The notes under the pieces are model-generated. The model had not been told where the DNA came from and searched no databases. It worked only from the letters and a program-made list of their open reading frames with translations. This document shows, piece by piece, positions 39,280 through 52,138 of a stretch of 64,000 nt of DNA (within the stretch, counting starts at the first letter, position 1; the number at the start of each line of letters is the position of its first letter). The stretch covers positions 23,822,387-23,886,386 of the forward strand of contig NC_051433.1 of the NCBI RefSeq assembly GCF_001649575.2, given 5' to 3'. Position numbers and translations under genes: made by a program. The DNA comes from Kryptolebias marmoratus (taxonomy: Eukaryota > Chordata > Actinopteri > Cyprinodontiformes > Rivulidae).

Positions 39280-41150
39280 TTATTTTTTTAATCTGGGGCA
39301 CATGTTGATCCCCTCCTTACCCCTCTGAATATTAACATCAGATTATTTATTTTCAGTAAAAAACAAACAAACAAACAAACAAAAAAACATTTTGTTTTAC
39401 TTCAGCTATGGATTTGCAAATAATCCAACACACCCTTTTTAGATTTCTGGCTGGCTGTTACAATGCCAAGCATGCAGTGTTTTTATTTACTTGAACCCGT
39501 TCAACACGACTCACTAAGAGCGTGTGCCTAAATATGTACATGGTTTGACCATAAATCATTATGACCAGCTATTTCTGACCATTGAGACGTATTAGAACTA
39601 GAGACAGGACTGGAAGCCAGAAGCTGAAGCTGCAAATGTTGCGCATCCCCCTAGTGGCTGGCTGCAGTACAATTCTTAAGTCTCACTCCTCGTAAACATA
39701 TAGCACAGTTTATTGACTAAAAATATTAAGATACGTTTCAGATCATTTTTTTCAGCAATTGATTGTTGTTGATTCAGTAGTTCTTACCATTGTGCTTTAT
39801 TTTGAAATGTGTATTTTTTATATAGGTATAGTTTTAATTAGTTATTTGAGGCTTTAAGTAAAGTGTCATGATACACTGTGACTGACAGAGTGTTAGCGAG
39901 TAGGGGGGGAGGGGGGCGGACTTCTGTATCGAAACTAGAGCTCCGCAATGCAAGGGAGCAGCCTCTGGCTCTAAAAATGCAACATGCTCAAACCCACAAA
40001 AGGAAACATTTTGGCTTCAAATTTGAACAACAGGAGGAAGCAGCGACGCTTCGTTCATCTTTATCAATGTCGACATTTCTGACTAAACTGTTAACAAGAT
40101 AAAAGTAAATCTTTGAGATTAATGGTGTTTGCCAAACAGTGTTCTGCACTCGGTTTGCTGTGTGTTTTTTTATGAGCCGCTGGGGTGCAGGTTGTCTTTG
40201 GGAGTTATGGTAATTTAATTTAAATGATACAACTCTCTTTAAAAGCATTCCCTGCAGAGGAGAAGAGGGGAGAGAAATCAAGTGTCTCACACCACCCCTT
40301 AAAATCACCTACAAAGAAAACAGCTGAAAAGACGAGCTTTGGTTCTGTAATCTAAGCACATCACAGGCATTTTAACAAGACCTCAGAAATTTCTTTCAAC
40401 TTTCTTTTCGGCACTGTAATATTTGATTTTTTAAAGTTCATGCCCTAATACTGAGGAATCTAAGGCTTGAGATGGACAGAACTGGTTACCACAAGGAAGT
40501 TTAAATGCACTTTAAAGGAGACCGAGTAAATCTCTTGGTCAATGTTTTTGATTAGTTGCTGCTCTGATTTAGAACATGTTTGGTTTTTTATGTTTATATG
40601 CTAAATACCAGTTGTATTTTCATTGTTTTGTATTATATGCATTGGTCTGCTTTCTTGGCCAGGTAACTCTTAAAGTTTTTTTTTTATTATTTCAATAAGA
40701 CTTTACCAGGATTAATAAAGGATATATATAAAAAGAAAATTATATTTTTACAGATTGCATGTAAAAAGGGTGTGTGTGGGGGGTGCTACCAGTATTAATG
40801 TAGATAACCTATTTACATGAAATTCAAGATCAAGGTGATAGATACCTGAGCACACTATAGCTTCATTTCATGAATTTATAAAGCTCACTATTTAATATGG
40901 TTTTATTTTCCATTAAGCACTTATACCATACAGAGTCTGACAAAAGTTTTAAGCTCATAATCTAATTTATGAAACAATAAAGTCTTTGTAAAATAATGGC
41001 TCTACAGAAAAGTATTTACAACATTTAAAAAACAAAAAAAGACATTTTATGCCGATTGATTAAACACAACTTCTAACTTTTTTATGTTCAATATGCAGAA
41101 TCTTATCCCTCTATTTCATTGAAAGGAGCAGCTTTGTCTAAACTGGTCTT
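39280..41150. other. Intergenic downstream of the receptor gene
   Basis: AT-rich, no gene seen. (AAAC)n-like text is at about 39,360-39,382 and a short G-rich run at about 39,902-39,916. Confidence 0.55.
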
Positions 41151-41155
41151 TCTTG

Positions 41156-41161
41156 TTTATT
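41156..41161 (-). promoter_or_regulatory. Candidate polyadenylation signal (AATAAA) of the receptor gene
   Basis: AATAAA on the minus strand about 55 bases after the receptor stop codon. It is the nearest canonical signal; usage is unproven and would imply a very short 3' UTR. Confidence 0.35.
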
Positions 41162-41215
41162 AGGGATTTCTGACAGGCATAAGGAGCGGGGAAAAGTAGG
41201 TTGCCATTGGGACTT

Positions 41216-43942
41216 TTATCTGCAGTCTGACAGGCCTTTGAGGCTGATGTACAGGGAGCTGACCATGGTGGCCTCCTCCTGCATGGACTCCTTCAGATCA
41301 GGCTCACCTACACACATCAGAGTCACCAGTCTCCTGGGCAACTTCCCCCTGAAAACAAGGTAGATGCAGGGGTTCACGCAGCTGTTCAGACTGGCCAGCA
41401 GCATCAAGATGGTAAAAGTAGCAGCTGGAAAGGAAAAATAATTAGTTTCAGTTTCTGATTATTTTTAGTATAATCAACTAAACTAATATTCACAGTGGTG
41501 GTAATTAACAACAAAATTTGTAGTTCAGAAATTATATATACATATATAAATGAAAATATTTCCTTTAAAGGCCTTGCAGGTAAATCCTGAGCCTGGTTCT
41601 GATTCTGCTGGAGGTTTCTTCTTGTTAAAATGGAGTCATTTCTTCCCACTGTCACCTACATGTTGGTCAGGGTGGTAGATTCCACCAAAGTGAAGATTTG
41701 ACAAATCTGTTGGTTTTCTTACATAGTCAGTTTTTTTTCTATAGATCTGCATTTTGTGATATACTGAATGGTATTGTGTTGTATTGCAACTGATTTGAAT
41801 CTGAATCTGTTGAGAATTTGGATTCATGATTTGGACTTTTTTTTAGCTGTATAATGCCCTGAGATTACTTTTGCTGTGAATTGGTGCTATTTAAAGAACG
41901 TGAATTGAATTGCGCCTCCTAGTTACTACCTTTCTATGTGACATTTGCATGATCTTATGCACGGTTGGGTTTTCTGTTAGTACTCCAGTTTCAGCCCACG
42001 GACCAAAAACATGCGTGTTAGGTTCATCGGTAACTCTAAATTGTCCGTAGGTGTGAGTAAGAGCATGAATGGTCGTCTGTCTCATCTGTCTTTATGCGTC
42101 TCTGTGAATAGACCTGCGATCTGTCCAGGGTGTCCCCTGCCTCTCACACAGTGACTGCTGGAGATAGGCACCAGCTGGATGAATGGATGGATAAATTGGA
42201 CTGAATCTGAATATTTTATTCACATAAATGAATAAGTCATGACATGATTGTTGTTGGCTGCTATTTACGGATGATTTGCAGGGTTCATACATACACTATT
42301 TCTCATTTTGAAATTACATACTTCCTCAACCTAAAATGTTCTGATTTTTCTGTCAATTTGGGGGTCATTTTTATCTCAATACATCTGTAAATTTACTGCA
42401 ATTGGCAGGTTTATCTGTATGATCATGTGAAATTGCTGGTTGTGGGAATGGTTTTACTAAAGGTACAATTTTTATTCATTTCGATGCATTTTGTGAGGAT
42501 AAACTACATTTTGATCAGAACCTAACATATCTCTGTCATGCCTAGCAAGCACACTTTAACTGGTATTTTCTCCCCTTTAAATATCCATGGGCCTGTACAC
42601 CTTGTCAGTTAAACGATTAAACTATTTTCTTTACTGGCATGATAAATAGTGTAGATAAGTAGTCCTACAAGAAAAAATGATATAAATTCTTTATTTTCGT
42701 TTCTGGAAAATCGTATTCTTAGTTGTAAAATGAGGGGGGGGAATGAACATTGTGCTGATTGTTATATACAAACACAATGTGAAATATACCAATAACTTTT
42801 TCTTTTAATATAGTAGAGTTTAGAAACTGTTTTTCAATACCCTGTTTTCTTTATTCCACATTTATCCAAAACTGGGAAACACTAAAGTCAAACTGCATAT
42901 TTTCCCATAGTTTAAGAACAAACCTCTGATTATCTAAACTAAGTTTCAAGGTAAATGCACTTCATCTTTAAACTATCCCAGCTGCTAATAAGGACTGATT
43001 CCAGTGCCATGAGTGCCTCTCTGTTGCCTTTAACACAGCCTTTGTGTGTGTGTGCGTGTGTGTGAAGGGTAACTTACACTGGGTTGGAGCATCCTCATCC
43101 CACACGGACCAGAGCTGCACAGTGAAGAAAGGTGCCCAGCAGATGATGTAGGCCACCACGATGACCACGGTCATCTTCACCGTCTTCACCCTGGCCTTGG
43201 ACAGCCCAGCCACGCTGCTGGCCCGGGAGGACAGCGGCTTGCAGACGGCCTCCCCGGCGTGCTGCGCCTTCATGTGGAAGCTGGCGTGCACGGCGCTGCA
43301 GATGCGCACCTGGCACACGATCACTGTCAGGACGGGCACGACGAAAATCACCAGAGTGGTCCAGGTCACGTAGGCTCTCAGCCCCCACGGCTTGATGAAC
43401 TGAGCCCAGCAGTCGTACACGCCGGGAGCCACCTCCACCCGCGAGAAGATGAAGACCTGCGGGAGGCTGCCGATGAGGGAGACGCACCAGGCGGCGCACA
43501 CCGGGCCGTTCCAGCGCGCCCTCCTCCGCTGGAAGGTCACCATGGGGTTGCAGATGGCCTGGTACCGGTCGATGGTCATCACCACGATCATGTAGGTGGA
43601 CGCAAACATCCCGACCACCTGCAGGTACTTCACCGCGCGGCACAGCAGGTCCGGACCGACGAACCTGTCGGTGATGTCCCACATGAGCTGCGGGCACACT
43701 TGGAAGAACGTCACCACCAGGTCCGCGACGCACAGGTGGAACACGAAGACGCGCATCCTGGAGAGCTGCTTCCTCCGTCTCCACAGCACCAGCAGGAGCC
43801 CGAAGTTCAGGAGCCCCGCGGAGATGAAGATGACGGACAGGAGGGCTACTTCCAACCGAGCCAGGCGCTCGTCCCGGGGCTCTTCTCCAGGCAGGGAGCC
43901 CTCCTGGCTGCCGTTACTGGTGTTCACACTGAACCAAGACAT
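41216..43942 (-). CDS. avpr2l: V2-type vasotocin/vasopressin receptor (GPCR), two exons
   Basis: A plasma-membrane class A GPCR for vasotocin-like nonapeptides; V2-type members usually couple to Gs/cAMP (family knowledge). Exon 1 is 43,942-43,078 and exon 2 is 41,424-41,216. The GT/AG intron falls between TM6 and TM7, the conserved position in this family. The protein has 357 residues (human V2 has 371). Visible features are N-glycosylation sequons N7 and N10, seven hydrophobic segments, N46 in TM1, D74 in TM2, DRY at 125-127, a C101-C178 disulfide pair, CWAP at 268-271 and NPCIY at 306-310. [24 protein letters not shown] and [10 protein letters not shown] favour V2 over V1a/OXTR. ATG at 43,942 was chosen because the open frame further upstream has only TTG starts. 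The tail has one Cys (LMC) rather than a CC pair. The subtype (V2B/V2C, avpr2l) is inferred from the family and the 3p-like neighbourhood. Confidence 0.93.
41620..41915 (+). repeat. LINE/SINE-like 3' tail in the receptor intron
   Basis: The end reads 'ctgagattacttttgctgtg', 'aattggtgctatttaaagaa', then 'gaattgaattg'. This is the hallmark 3' end of a widespread fish retroelement ('...ttggcgctatataaata...attgaattga'). Confidence 0.6.
41905..42205 (-). repeat. Fish LINE/SINE-type tail repeat, minus orientation, in the receptor intron
   Basis: Complement of the repeat at 23,230-23,495: 'ggtaactctaaattgtccgt', 'cacggaccaaaaacatgcgt', 'ctgtccagggtgtcccctgc' and 'ggagataggcaccagctgga', ending in a short GGAT run. 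Confidence 0.7.
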
Positions 43943-44125
43943 GCCGTCACCACATACCCGCTCCGGGTGAAGCGCAAAGCAGGCATCTGGAGAATTCAAC
44001 AATTGTGAGGGGAAAACTCAGCAAGAAGTCAATAAGTGGTTGTGGGGGAATTAGACATCCCTAAAAGCTACAATTGTTGAGCTTTTCCAAACAAACCTGG
44101 AGTGCTGACAGAAGAGAGGGGATGG

Positions 44126-44132
44126 TTTTATA
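44126..44132 (-). promoter_or_regulatory. Candidate TATA box of the receptor gene
   Basis: TATAAAA on the minus strand about 185 bases upstream of the receptor ATG, with an E-box (CAGCTG) on its upstream side. Position and sequence fit a TATA promoter with a 5' UTR of roughly 150 bases. No transcript evidence. Confidence 0.4.
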
Positions 44133-44596
44133 TCTCAGCTGCTCAGGAGGGAGGAGCAACAGGAGACATGGATTTGTCAATGTCAAAGAGTGTAAACACA
44201 CACACACACTCAAAGAATGGCCAGACATCACCACTGTATAACTTAATGAGTCCTTCTCTGTACAAAAAGCAACATGGACAAACTTTCACTTTGCTCTATT
44301 TTTCCAGACATAAAAATAATTTTTGGGACTTAAACGTATTTCTTCACTAAATCCATTTGTCCTCTTTCTGTTTTCCCGGATCATTTCCATAAACTTCAAA
44401 GAATTAATGATAGGCATGTTGGATTGTGCCGTCACTGCACATTTTTCACGTCAGCAGCTGCAACGCTGACAGGCTACCTGTAGCACAGAGTCAAATCTTT
44501 ACACTTTCATTGAAATGCAAATGAACAAAAATAGCCTAAAGCTAAACTGTGTAACTAAAATTATATTAGAGTGTGTATGTTTTCTTTCTGTGTGAC

Positions 44597-44641
44597 TTTA
44601 TTTTTGTAAGAGTCACCACCTTCAGAGGTTCCAGTTTTATT
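44597..44641 (-). promoter_or_regulatory. Candidate polyadenylation signals of trnt1
   Basis: Two AATAAA hexamers on the minus strand (44,636-44,641 and 44,597-44,602), 105-150 bases after the trnt1 stop. Either could set the 3' end. Confidence 0.45.
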
Positions 44642-44745
44642 CTTTTTGGATAAATAAAAAAAAACAAATACAGTTATGAAATCTCTCCTAGAACACTTAT
44701 TTGGGTTAACATGGACCAATTAGCTTGGGAGACTCTTCAGCTAAT

Positions 44746-47700
44746 TTAAAGCTTTAGGTGACTGAGCAGTTCATCTTTGTCCATTTGGTAGTGGCTCTTC
44801 TTCCAGACGTCGCGGAGCATCTGTAGTGTGGCACCGATCTCTTTGCCCGAGGCGATTCCCACCTTCCTCAGGTCGTGGCCGCTGATGGGGAAGCGAGGGA
44901 TGGACCACACGAGGAGCTCCGAGAGCAGCTTCTCCTCACCCTGATACTTCAGCAGCTCGCACACTTTACTCTGGGAGTCCGGCTCGCGGCTCTGAGGGGA
45001 CACGGGAAATGTAAATCTAAAGTGATGCTTGTTTACACTGTGGTAATAAAGACTTCCTATAGTTCTCTTATTTCTCACACTGAACTGATAGCGACACAGC
45101 AACAAACAAAACAGCAACTGAAATTTTCTATTTGAGATATGCTTTTTTCCTCACTTTCCCCTGACTGCTTTATCTCCTTTTAATAATTCTTAGGGGTGGT
45201 TATCAATATACTCTGGGATTAAGCAAAAAAAAAAATCTTTTGACTGAAATTTATTTATTTTTATTTTTTACACTGAATCATATCCCCCCACCTGCCCACC
45301 ACACATCTGAGAGCCTTTTTCCTGTGTATCTGTCTCTTCCCAAAGGTTTTCATGTACAGAGTCCACTGTGTACATGCCCTTAGTTAAAGTACACAGTATA
45401 GTGTTCTCTAATAAAGCAGTGTTCAAGTTATTAGACATGCACGCAATAAATAACTCAAAAATATTCCTGAACATTTGTTGTGGTGTCTGTCAGCGGAAAT
45501 TATGAGCTATTGAAATTATTAAAGAAGTTCTTAAATATTATAGAAACATTACTGTTGTTGTTGCTTCCCTGCCCCACCACCAGTTGTAAGTAGGCCTGTC
45601 ACAATAACAAATTTTGCTGGGCGATTAATTGTCTCAGGAATTATTGCGATAAACAATAATATCGTTTGGAGACCGTTTTAAACTAATGTAATGATAATAA
45701 CTTAATGTTGCAAGTACGTCCTCAAAGATTAATAAACTTTACTTTCAAAAGAGCACTTAACTCTGGAACTGGAACACAAAATAAACAAAACAACTGAAAA
45801 CAAAAATAAAATGGACTCCCAGCCTCCGTTAACAAAAAGTGCACTTAAATAAAAACTAAATACAACAAAAAAAGAAAACAAAAATAAAACCTACATTGAA
45901 CCAAAACAGTATGGATTATTAAGTTTGTAAACTAAACTGCCCTTCAAAAAGTAATAATTATTAGTTTTATATAGAGTAGACGAGCAAAACTTCCAGTTTT
46001 ATAAACAAAAAGTGCAAACTAACAAAAGCACACGGTGACAGAAGCACAAATGCGACATACAAAGGTTCAGCGGTTCTCCTCGGTCATTTGGTGTGAATCC
46101 GAAGTGCTCCCACACCGCTGCTGTTACTTCAACTTTGAAACCAATTCCATTTCGTTTCTTCCCCCCCAATATCAAACAGCGTTTCTTTAGCTTGCCAACT
46201 CCTAGTGGGGCGCTAATGCTGCAGAGCTACAAGCCAAGGCGCAGAGGCTTGGCTACCTGACGCGATAGGCCACGCCCCCCTGTCACTAAGAGAAAGGGCG
46301 GGGGTCAGTGAAGAGCACCGGAGCCTTTTGTCATCCAGTGTCTTCAGTAGAAAGAGAGAGAGAGACACGAAGGAACGATAACGCCGATAAATTAAAATGA
46401 TCAACCTCATTTTAATTTATCCTGCGATTGATTGATTTATTGTTTATCACGACAGGCCTAGTTGTAAGCTATTTAAGATGTTAAGGAGCTACTTCTACTG
46501 GCACAAAACCCAAAATGTGTTTGAATAACATTTACAATAAAAGATGAATGATGATGTTGATCAAACTGTGACTACACTAAAAAGTATCTCAGAATAATAA
46601 ACCTTCTATACTTGTGTATGTATAATGTATATTGTCACAGAATGTGTCCTTTTTTTCTCCTTCCGGTTATTAAAGACAGAAACTTACATCAATGATGAAG
46701 TCAGTGAAAGGTCTGAGGTTGTCCGGCTCTTCTTGGTTCCTGCGGAGCTCCCGCCGGTGTTTGACCAGGAACAGAGCCAGGTTCTTCTCCTCCCGGGACA
46801 CCTTCAGCCGGATGTCCATCTTTTCCACCTCCTCCGACCAGCGGAACAGGGCAGCCAGGATGGTCATGGGTTTGGGAGAGCGGTCTTTGGCGTTCTGCCA
46901 CACACGCTTCATCTCGTCAACATCGCCATCTGGAGGTAGACCTGAGGTGTAGCAGGGACAAGGAGAGAAAAACCACGAGACAATTCTCATTTATCTAAAC
47001 TAAAATATAGTTTTAATCTTATTTATTACCTGTTATCTCCTGCTCTGCTCTGAGGTTTAAAACAATGAAACGTTAATTAACTGAAAGTCATTATCTGGAT
47101 AGAAAAGTGGAAAACAACTGATTGTTCAGAACAGAATTAGCTCAAAAACATAAAATTAAACTTTTCCTCTTTAAAACTGTCTAAACTGTTGGATTCTTAA
47201 AAAATGATGTCACTTTCAGCAAACTCAGAACTGCTAAAACTTATGGAAGCAGCAGGAGTGGACGTCGTTTTTCCACACACAACTTTTCCATTTTGGCTTT
47301 GATGTTCTTTAAGAAATTATGACATGGAATCTGCTTTATGTTTTTGTACACTAGTTTAGATTTGAATCATTTTAGACCCTGGTACTGATGGTTCTCATTA
47401 AATCCTGATACATAAAACCCTAGATTTAACAGAGGGTGTATTTTCTTTGTCCCATCCCTGGCTGTAGAACTTCACTTGTGAAAAACTAAAAGTGATTTGT
47501 AGTCTTGTTTAAGAAGGTTTGCCTGGCTTTCTTTATAACATGAATACAAAATGAATGATTGTATCTGAACATGCTAATATATTTACCTTTCCCACAAATT
47601 TAAACCCCACCCCAGTCATGTTTCTCACCTATATACTGAGCCAGCTCCAGATCGTAGATCAGCTCCAGCAGATGAGCAGCGTGGTTACCAACCACGATCT

Positions 47701-50700
47701 TCTTCAGTTCCACCCAAATCCTTTCTCCCGATATAGCTGCCAGTCCTCGGCCATTTGCCCTGATGGCGGCCAGAGTCTCAGGCTCATGGTTGTCAGGCTT
47801 TAAAGCCACCCGGCCGTAAAACCTGGAACAAAGTGACAGAGCCGTGATCAATGCGCCCACTTCAAATCAACAAGCAGCATGACGTCATTTATGCTTTGGA
47901 TGAGTGAGGCAGCCAACCTGAAGTATCTCAGGATTCTCAGGTAGTCCTCTTGTATCCTTTGTTCAGCGCTGCCAACAAAACGGACTTTATGGTTCTGGAG
48001 GTCTTCATATCCTTTAAAATAGTCATATAATGTGCCATCAAGCCCTGAAAGGAGAAAGAATTCATTCTTTAATCTTATAAGGGTAACAAGTAGGAAACAT
48101 TACATCATCTTTCCTCCTCAACACAGTTCGTGTGCAAAAGAAAACAGCAGTTACCTAAAAACATGGAGTTAATGGTGAGGTCTCTCCGCTCTGAGTCTTT
48201 CTGCCAGTCAGTGGTGAACTCCACCTCTGCATGCCGTCCATCTGTCTGCACATCCACCCGCAATGTGGTCACCTCAAAGTTCTCATTGTGCAGCTGTAAA
48301 AGAGGACCAACAGAAAGAAAACTCTGTTCTCACAGTGCTGTGAACACAAGGGACACGACCAGAAGACTACCTGTGTGTGTTTAACCTTCCTTGCACCAAT
48401 CACACACTAGTGTTAAAGCTACTCGTTTTCCCCAGAGTTTGATGTCTGTTTCTCAGATAAAACATTACAGGAATAAACATTTCAAACAGAAATGGGGCCT
48501 TGTTATTAGGCTGATTTTCATTGAACGCATCGCTTAGTTTTCAGAGATTCACAAACTATTTTTTTTTCTTCATTTTTTAAAAAATCCTGTCATATCCTGT
48601 GCAGTTTTAGCCATTCAAGTGTTAAAACGTTCAGCTCATTCATGACATTTTTGGAACTTTTATCCTGTTCAAATTAACTTCATTTACATGTTTTCCCCAT
48701 AGAAATACAGCGGGATCTCTTCAATTTATTCAAAAACATTGCTCTCTTCAAAAAAATCTGTTTTTGTCTTATGCTACTTTGTTGTTAGTTGCCATTCTGC
48801 TATTTTGAACTTTGAGCTAGCCTTTTGCTGCTTTTAGCTTCTAGCTAGTCTTCTGCTTCTTTAAGCTTTACCAACTCAGTTTCAGCTTCTTCAGCAAATT
48901 CCAGAAAAGTCATTCAGTACTTGTTCATGCTGCATTTTAAAAGAAATTGTAATCTCTCTAGTTTGACTGGAAATTATGTTGGAACATACTCAAAAGGCCC
49001 AAGATATCGTGTAAACCTTAAACATGAGGTTAGTTTTATTCTGAACTCCTATTACATTTCATTCACTTGCTTTAACTTTAAACTATGTTTTAATGTGATC
49101 CAGTCGTACCTTCAAACTCAAGCTGCCTGTTTGATGATGAGTTGAGTTCCTTGAAGAAGTTAGGGGCCTCACTCCAATTTCATAGACTTTTATGATGTTG
49201 TTGAAGTTTTTTCGAAAAGATCAGCTCTCAGACAAAGTCGTTTGAAACCGAAGAGGAAAACTGAACCAAAATCTACGGCACTAGAAGAGATGCTGCGGTA
49301 TCAGCAATGAGCCAAGTGCTGATGAATCTTGAGGGTCTGATCCACCAGCTCTCTTATTTCTCAGTTTTACATGTTTTTAAATCCTCTCCTCGTGTCACAA
49401 ACTGGTATTTACAAAGAAGCAAAGGGAGAAAAGCTGACACAAAAAGTTCTGGAAAAACAAGACTTTAGCACTGAATTTTTGACAAAATGGATACTTCTGT
49501 CAAAAAGATGTCAGTTTATTGCAATATAGGATATAGGGTGCAGTTCCCAATTCTCTCATGTTTAATACATTAACTTTGCTTGATTTAGTTCAATACCTCC
49601 TGTGAAAGTTACACCTGTACTTTCATGTCATCCCTCTGAAAACGCCACTTTCTTTCAGATTAGGTATCAAGCTGTTGGCAGGAGAACACAGGACGCTTCC
49701 CATTTGAGCGTGTTTTTGTTCAGCACCGAGATGATTTGATGTGAATCCAATTGAATTTAGACCAAAGAGCAAAAAACAACTGGGAAAACCTCAAATGTGT
49801 TCACCCAACCATCAGCAAAACTGTCAAAATCAGTAAAGGTTACAACTCCTTCTGATTTACCTATTCTGTCTGTAACTAATTGTATTTAATTATAAACTAG
49901 CATTCTTTGAAGGAATGCATATCATAATGGTTACTTTATGAATTTCAAAAAAATCCATCCAGTGGTTCATGAGATATTTTGTGACTTACGCACACCTAGG
50001 CAATTACATGATCGCCTACTTGTCATGGCAATGGGTGATCAATATAGTGAGCAAATATTGATTAACCTACAGTTCTAAACAGCTTTGTCAAGCTAAGTCT
50101 AAAATGAATAAAGACTTGAAACACTGCCTCAGCATTTCTGGGTAAATTTCGTTAAAAAGAGATGAGTGCAACTGTTAACTTAAAAATATCCATAGCCTGA
50201 CATAATGTTGGTCTGACCCTACGTAAAAACTAGAAAAAAATGTATTACTTATTCGCAAATTTTGTTGATGAAACTGGTCTAGCACACAAAGTAATTAACC
50301 TATCGGTTTAAAACTCTGTGTCAAAACAATTTTAAAAACCTAATTTCTGAAGATAACATCATTCTGCTCTTGCTTCTTTTTTGTCTTCAGTCTCACAGCT
50401 CAGCTCATATGGATAAGCAATAGCTCAGCCACTGAACTCAGGAAAAAAAAATATTTAAGTTAAATATATAGCGAGTAGTTTAACAAACTTCAGAGCATCT
50501 TTTAAAAACACGACATCTCTTCTTCAGCGTCTTACTCGGGCTGTAATGGTCCCGTGCTTCTCTCCTTTATTGTTGATCATCCTGATCCCTGCCGTTTGGA
50601 ACATGTGCTTCATCTCCTCCGGAGTGGCCGTGGTGGCAAAGTCCACATCCTCAGGACGCTTCCCAGCCAGCAGGTCCCGCACGGCGCCCCCAGCGATCCG

Positions 50701-51846
50701 CAGCTCATACCGGTGCTTCGCAAACACCTCTAGGGGGAAAAACAAAAACCTGCACAATGAAGTTGTGAAATACTCAGACATGGAATTAATTCTTTTTATT
50801 TTATCGACCTTCTAGAAAATATTTCAACAAAACTTAAAGATTTTAAACTGCAAACTCTGCCTTTCCCTGATGGAGTACATTTATAGGAAAAAAAATTATT
50901 TTCAGGAGCAATCTTCTTTGATCTATCAAATGTAACTGAATGTTCTGTTTCTTTATTAACAGGCTGGTAAAAAGGTCTGATGTTGACTCTAAGTGTGTTT
51001 TTGCCATCTGAAGCTGTTGTTTTGCTCCTGAAACAGGTTGCATAAACAAAACCACTTACAGAAGAGAACAGTTTGAGAGCCGAAGCTGAAACTTGTCGAC
51101 ACCAATGAAATCCATTTTAATCTGTTTTCAGAGTTTCTTTTTTCCTGCAACATCTTTTTCAGCATTTCAGAATGTAATATGTAGGATGCAAGATGTAACG
51201 TTAATAATTAATAATTTAGAATAATAGAAACAGAAAAAGCACAATTTGGTGCAAAAAAACAAACCGCAAAAAGATTAAAGTGGACTTTTTTAAGGTCTTA
51301 CACTTTTGAGGACAGCAACATAAAAAACTGGATGTCCAAAAGACAACTAAATTAGTTGAACTGAACTTTTTCAAAGCATTTTAGCAGTAAAGAAAAACAT
51401 ATCCAGAAAGATGAAACTAGCTTGAATAGCATCTATACAAAGGTCTTCAGAGTTTGATGGTGATACAGGAGAGGACAATTAATTAATTCTGAAATGTGAA
51501 AGATAAAATATCAGCTCAGATTCAGGCAAATATAACAAAGCTGACTTATCAGTAAGGATGGACTGAAAAGTCACCATGAGACAGCAACTACTGAGTTTTT
51601 GTGACAGGACTTAAAAAAGATTATTTAATATATTGACAATCCAGGTTATACAACTAGTGCTGAATAATCCACTTTAACTTTTCAACAAGGCTCGTGCAGC
51701 CACAGCACGTGTGTCTCACCTGCCAGCCCGTTCAGTCCGTCCGTGAAGAGAGACTGAAACTCGTCGGTCTTCAGTCGCATAGTAAAGAGACTCCGAAAAC
51801 ACACTGCTCTACTAACCGCACGAACACTCGCCAGTCTGCTCCACAT
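44746..51846 (-). CDS. trnt1: CCA-adding tRNA nucleotidyltransferase, seven exons
   Basis: It adds or repairs the 3' CCA of tRNAs from CTP and ATP, in mitochondria and in the nucleus/cytosol. Exons: 51,846-51,720; 50,729-50,536; 48,293-48,155; 48,044-47,918; 47,822-47,629; 46,941-46,688; 44,991-44,746. All junctions are GT/AG and in frame, giving 426 residues (human 434). Class II nucleotidyltransferase motifs are present: RIAGGAVRD (53-61), EDVD with metal-binding D70 and D72, [24 protein letters not shown] and [11 protein letters not shown]. The C-terminal helical domain ends with [16 protein letters not shown]. Residues 1-22 ([20 protein letters not shown]) are Arg-rich with no acids, as in a mitochondrial presequence. 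A second in-frame ATG at codon 23 (51,780) would give the non-mitochondrial form, as in other eukaryotes. Intron 6 holds an 870-bp hAT element; intron 2 holds a dispersed repeat. No broken motif is seen, so it should be functional. Confidence 0.97.
45583..46468. mobile_element. Non-autonomous hAT element in trnt1 intron 6 (870 bp plus duplications)
   Basis: The element is 45,591-46,460. It starts TAGGCCTGTCACAATAA and ends TTATCACGACAGGCCTA, which are imperfect inverted ends. It is flanked by a perfect 8-bp duplication GTTGTAAG (45,583-45,590 and 46,461-46,468), diagnostic of hAT insertion. There is no transposase frame. Near the right end is an internal palindrome, AAATTAAAATGAT with its complement around CAACCTC. 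It has been inserted without touching exon or splice-site sequence. Confidence 0.92.
49895..50060 (-). repeat. Dispersed repeat in trnt1 intron 2
   Basis: Inverted relative to the 4.75 and 22.56 kb copies: 'aaatccatccagtggttcat' followed by 'gagatattttgtgacttac' is the complement of their 'catgaaccactggatgaatt' side. 'ggaatgcatatca' also recurs at about 58,743. Confidence 0.45.
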
Positions 51847-52138
51847 CTGCACAAACCCGCAGCGGGGAGCAGTCACCTGTTTGTGTCCGCAGGTGAGCTA
51901 GCTAGCTAATGTTATCGTCACGCGCCGCACGTTCAGCCCCTAACCAGCAAAGAAGCAGCATCAGCGTGTGATGTAAAACACAACAAATAGGAATATAAAA
52001 CTTTCATGAATATGTTAAGTCGTTTTATTTCGTAAATGTTGTTCTGTCATCTCCGGTCACCTAGCATGAACCGTTGCAGGAAGCGTTGTATAAAAACGTG
52101 CGCCTTCTTACCAATCGCGAAACGTTTCGTCACGCATT

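Noticed and set aside
43943..44002. N-terminal extension of the receptor upstream of ATG 43,942
   Set aside because: The upstream codon is TTG, not ATG. The ATG at 43,942 has G at -3 and gives a normal family length.
43259..44008. 249-codon plus-strand frame antisense to receptor exon 1, and the 229-codon alternative minus frame
   Set aside because: Shadows of the GC-rich coding exon. No motifs; the true frame shows a complete GPCR.
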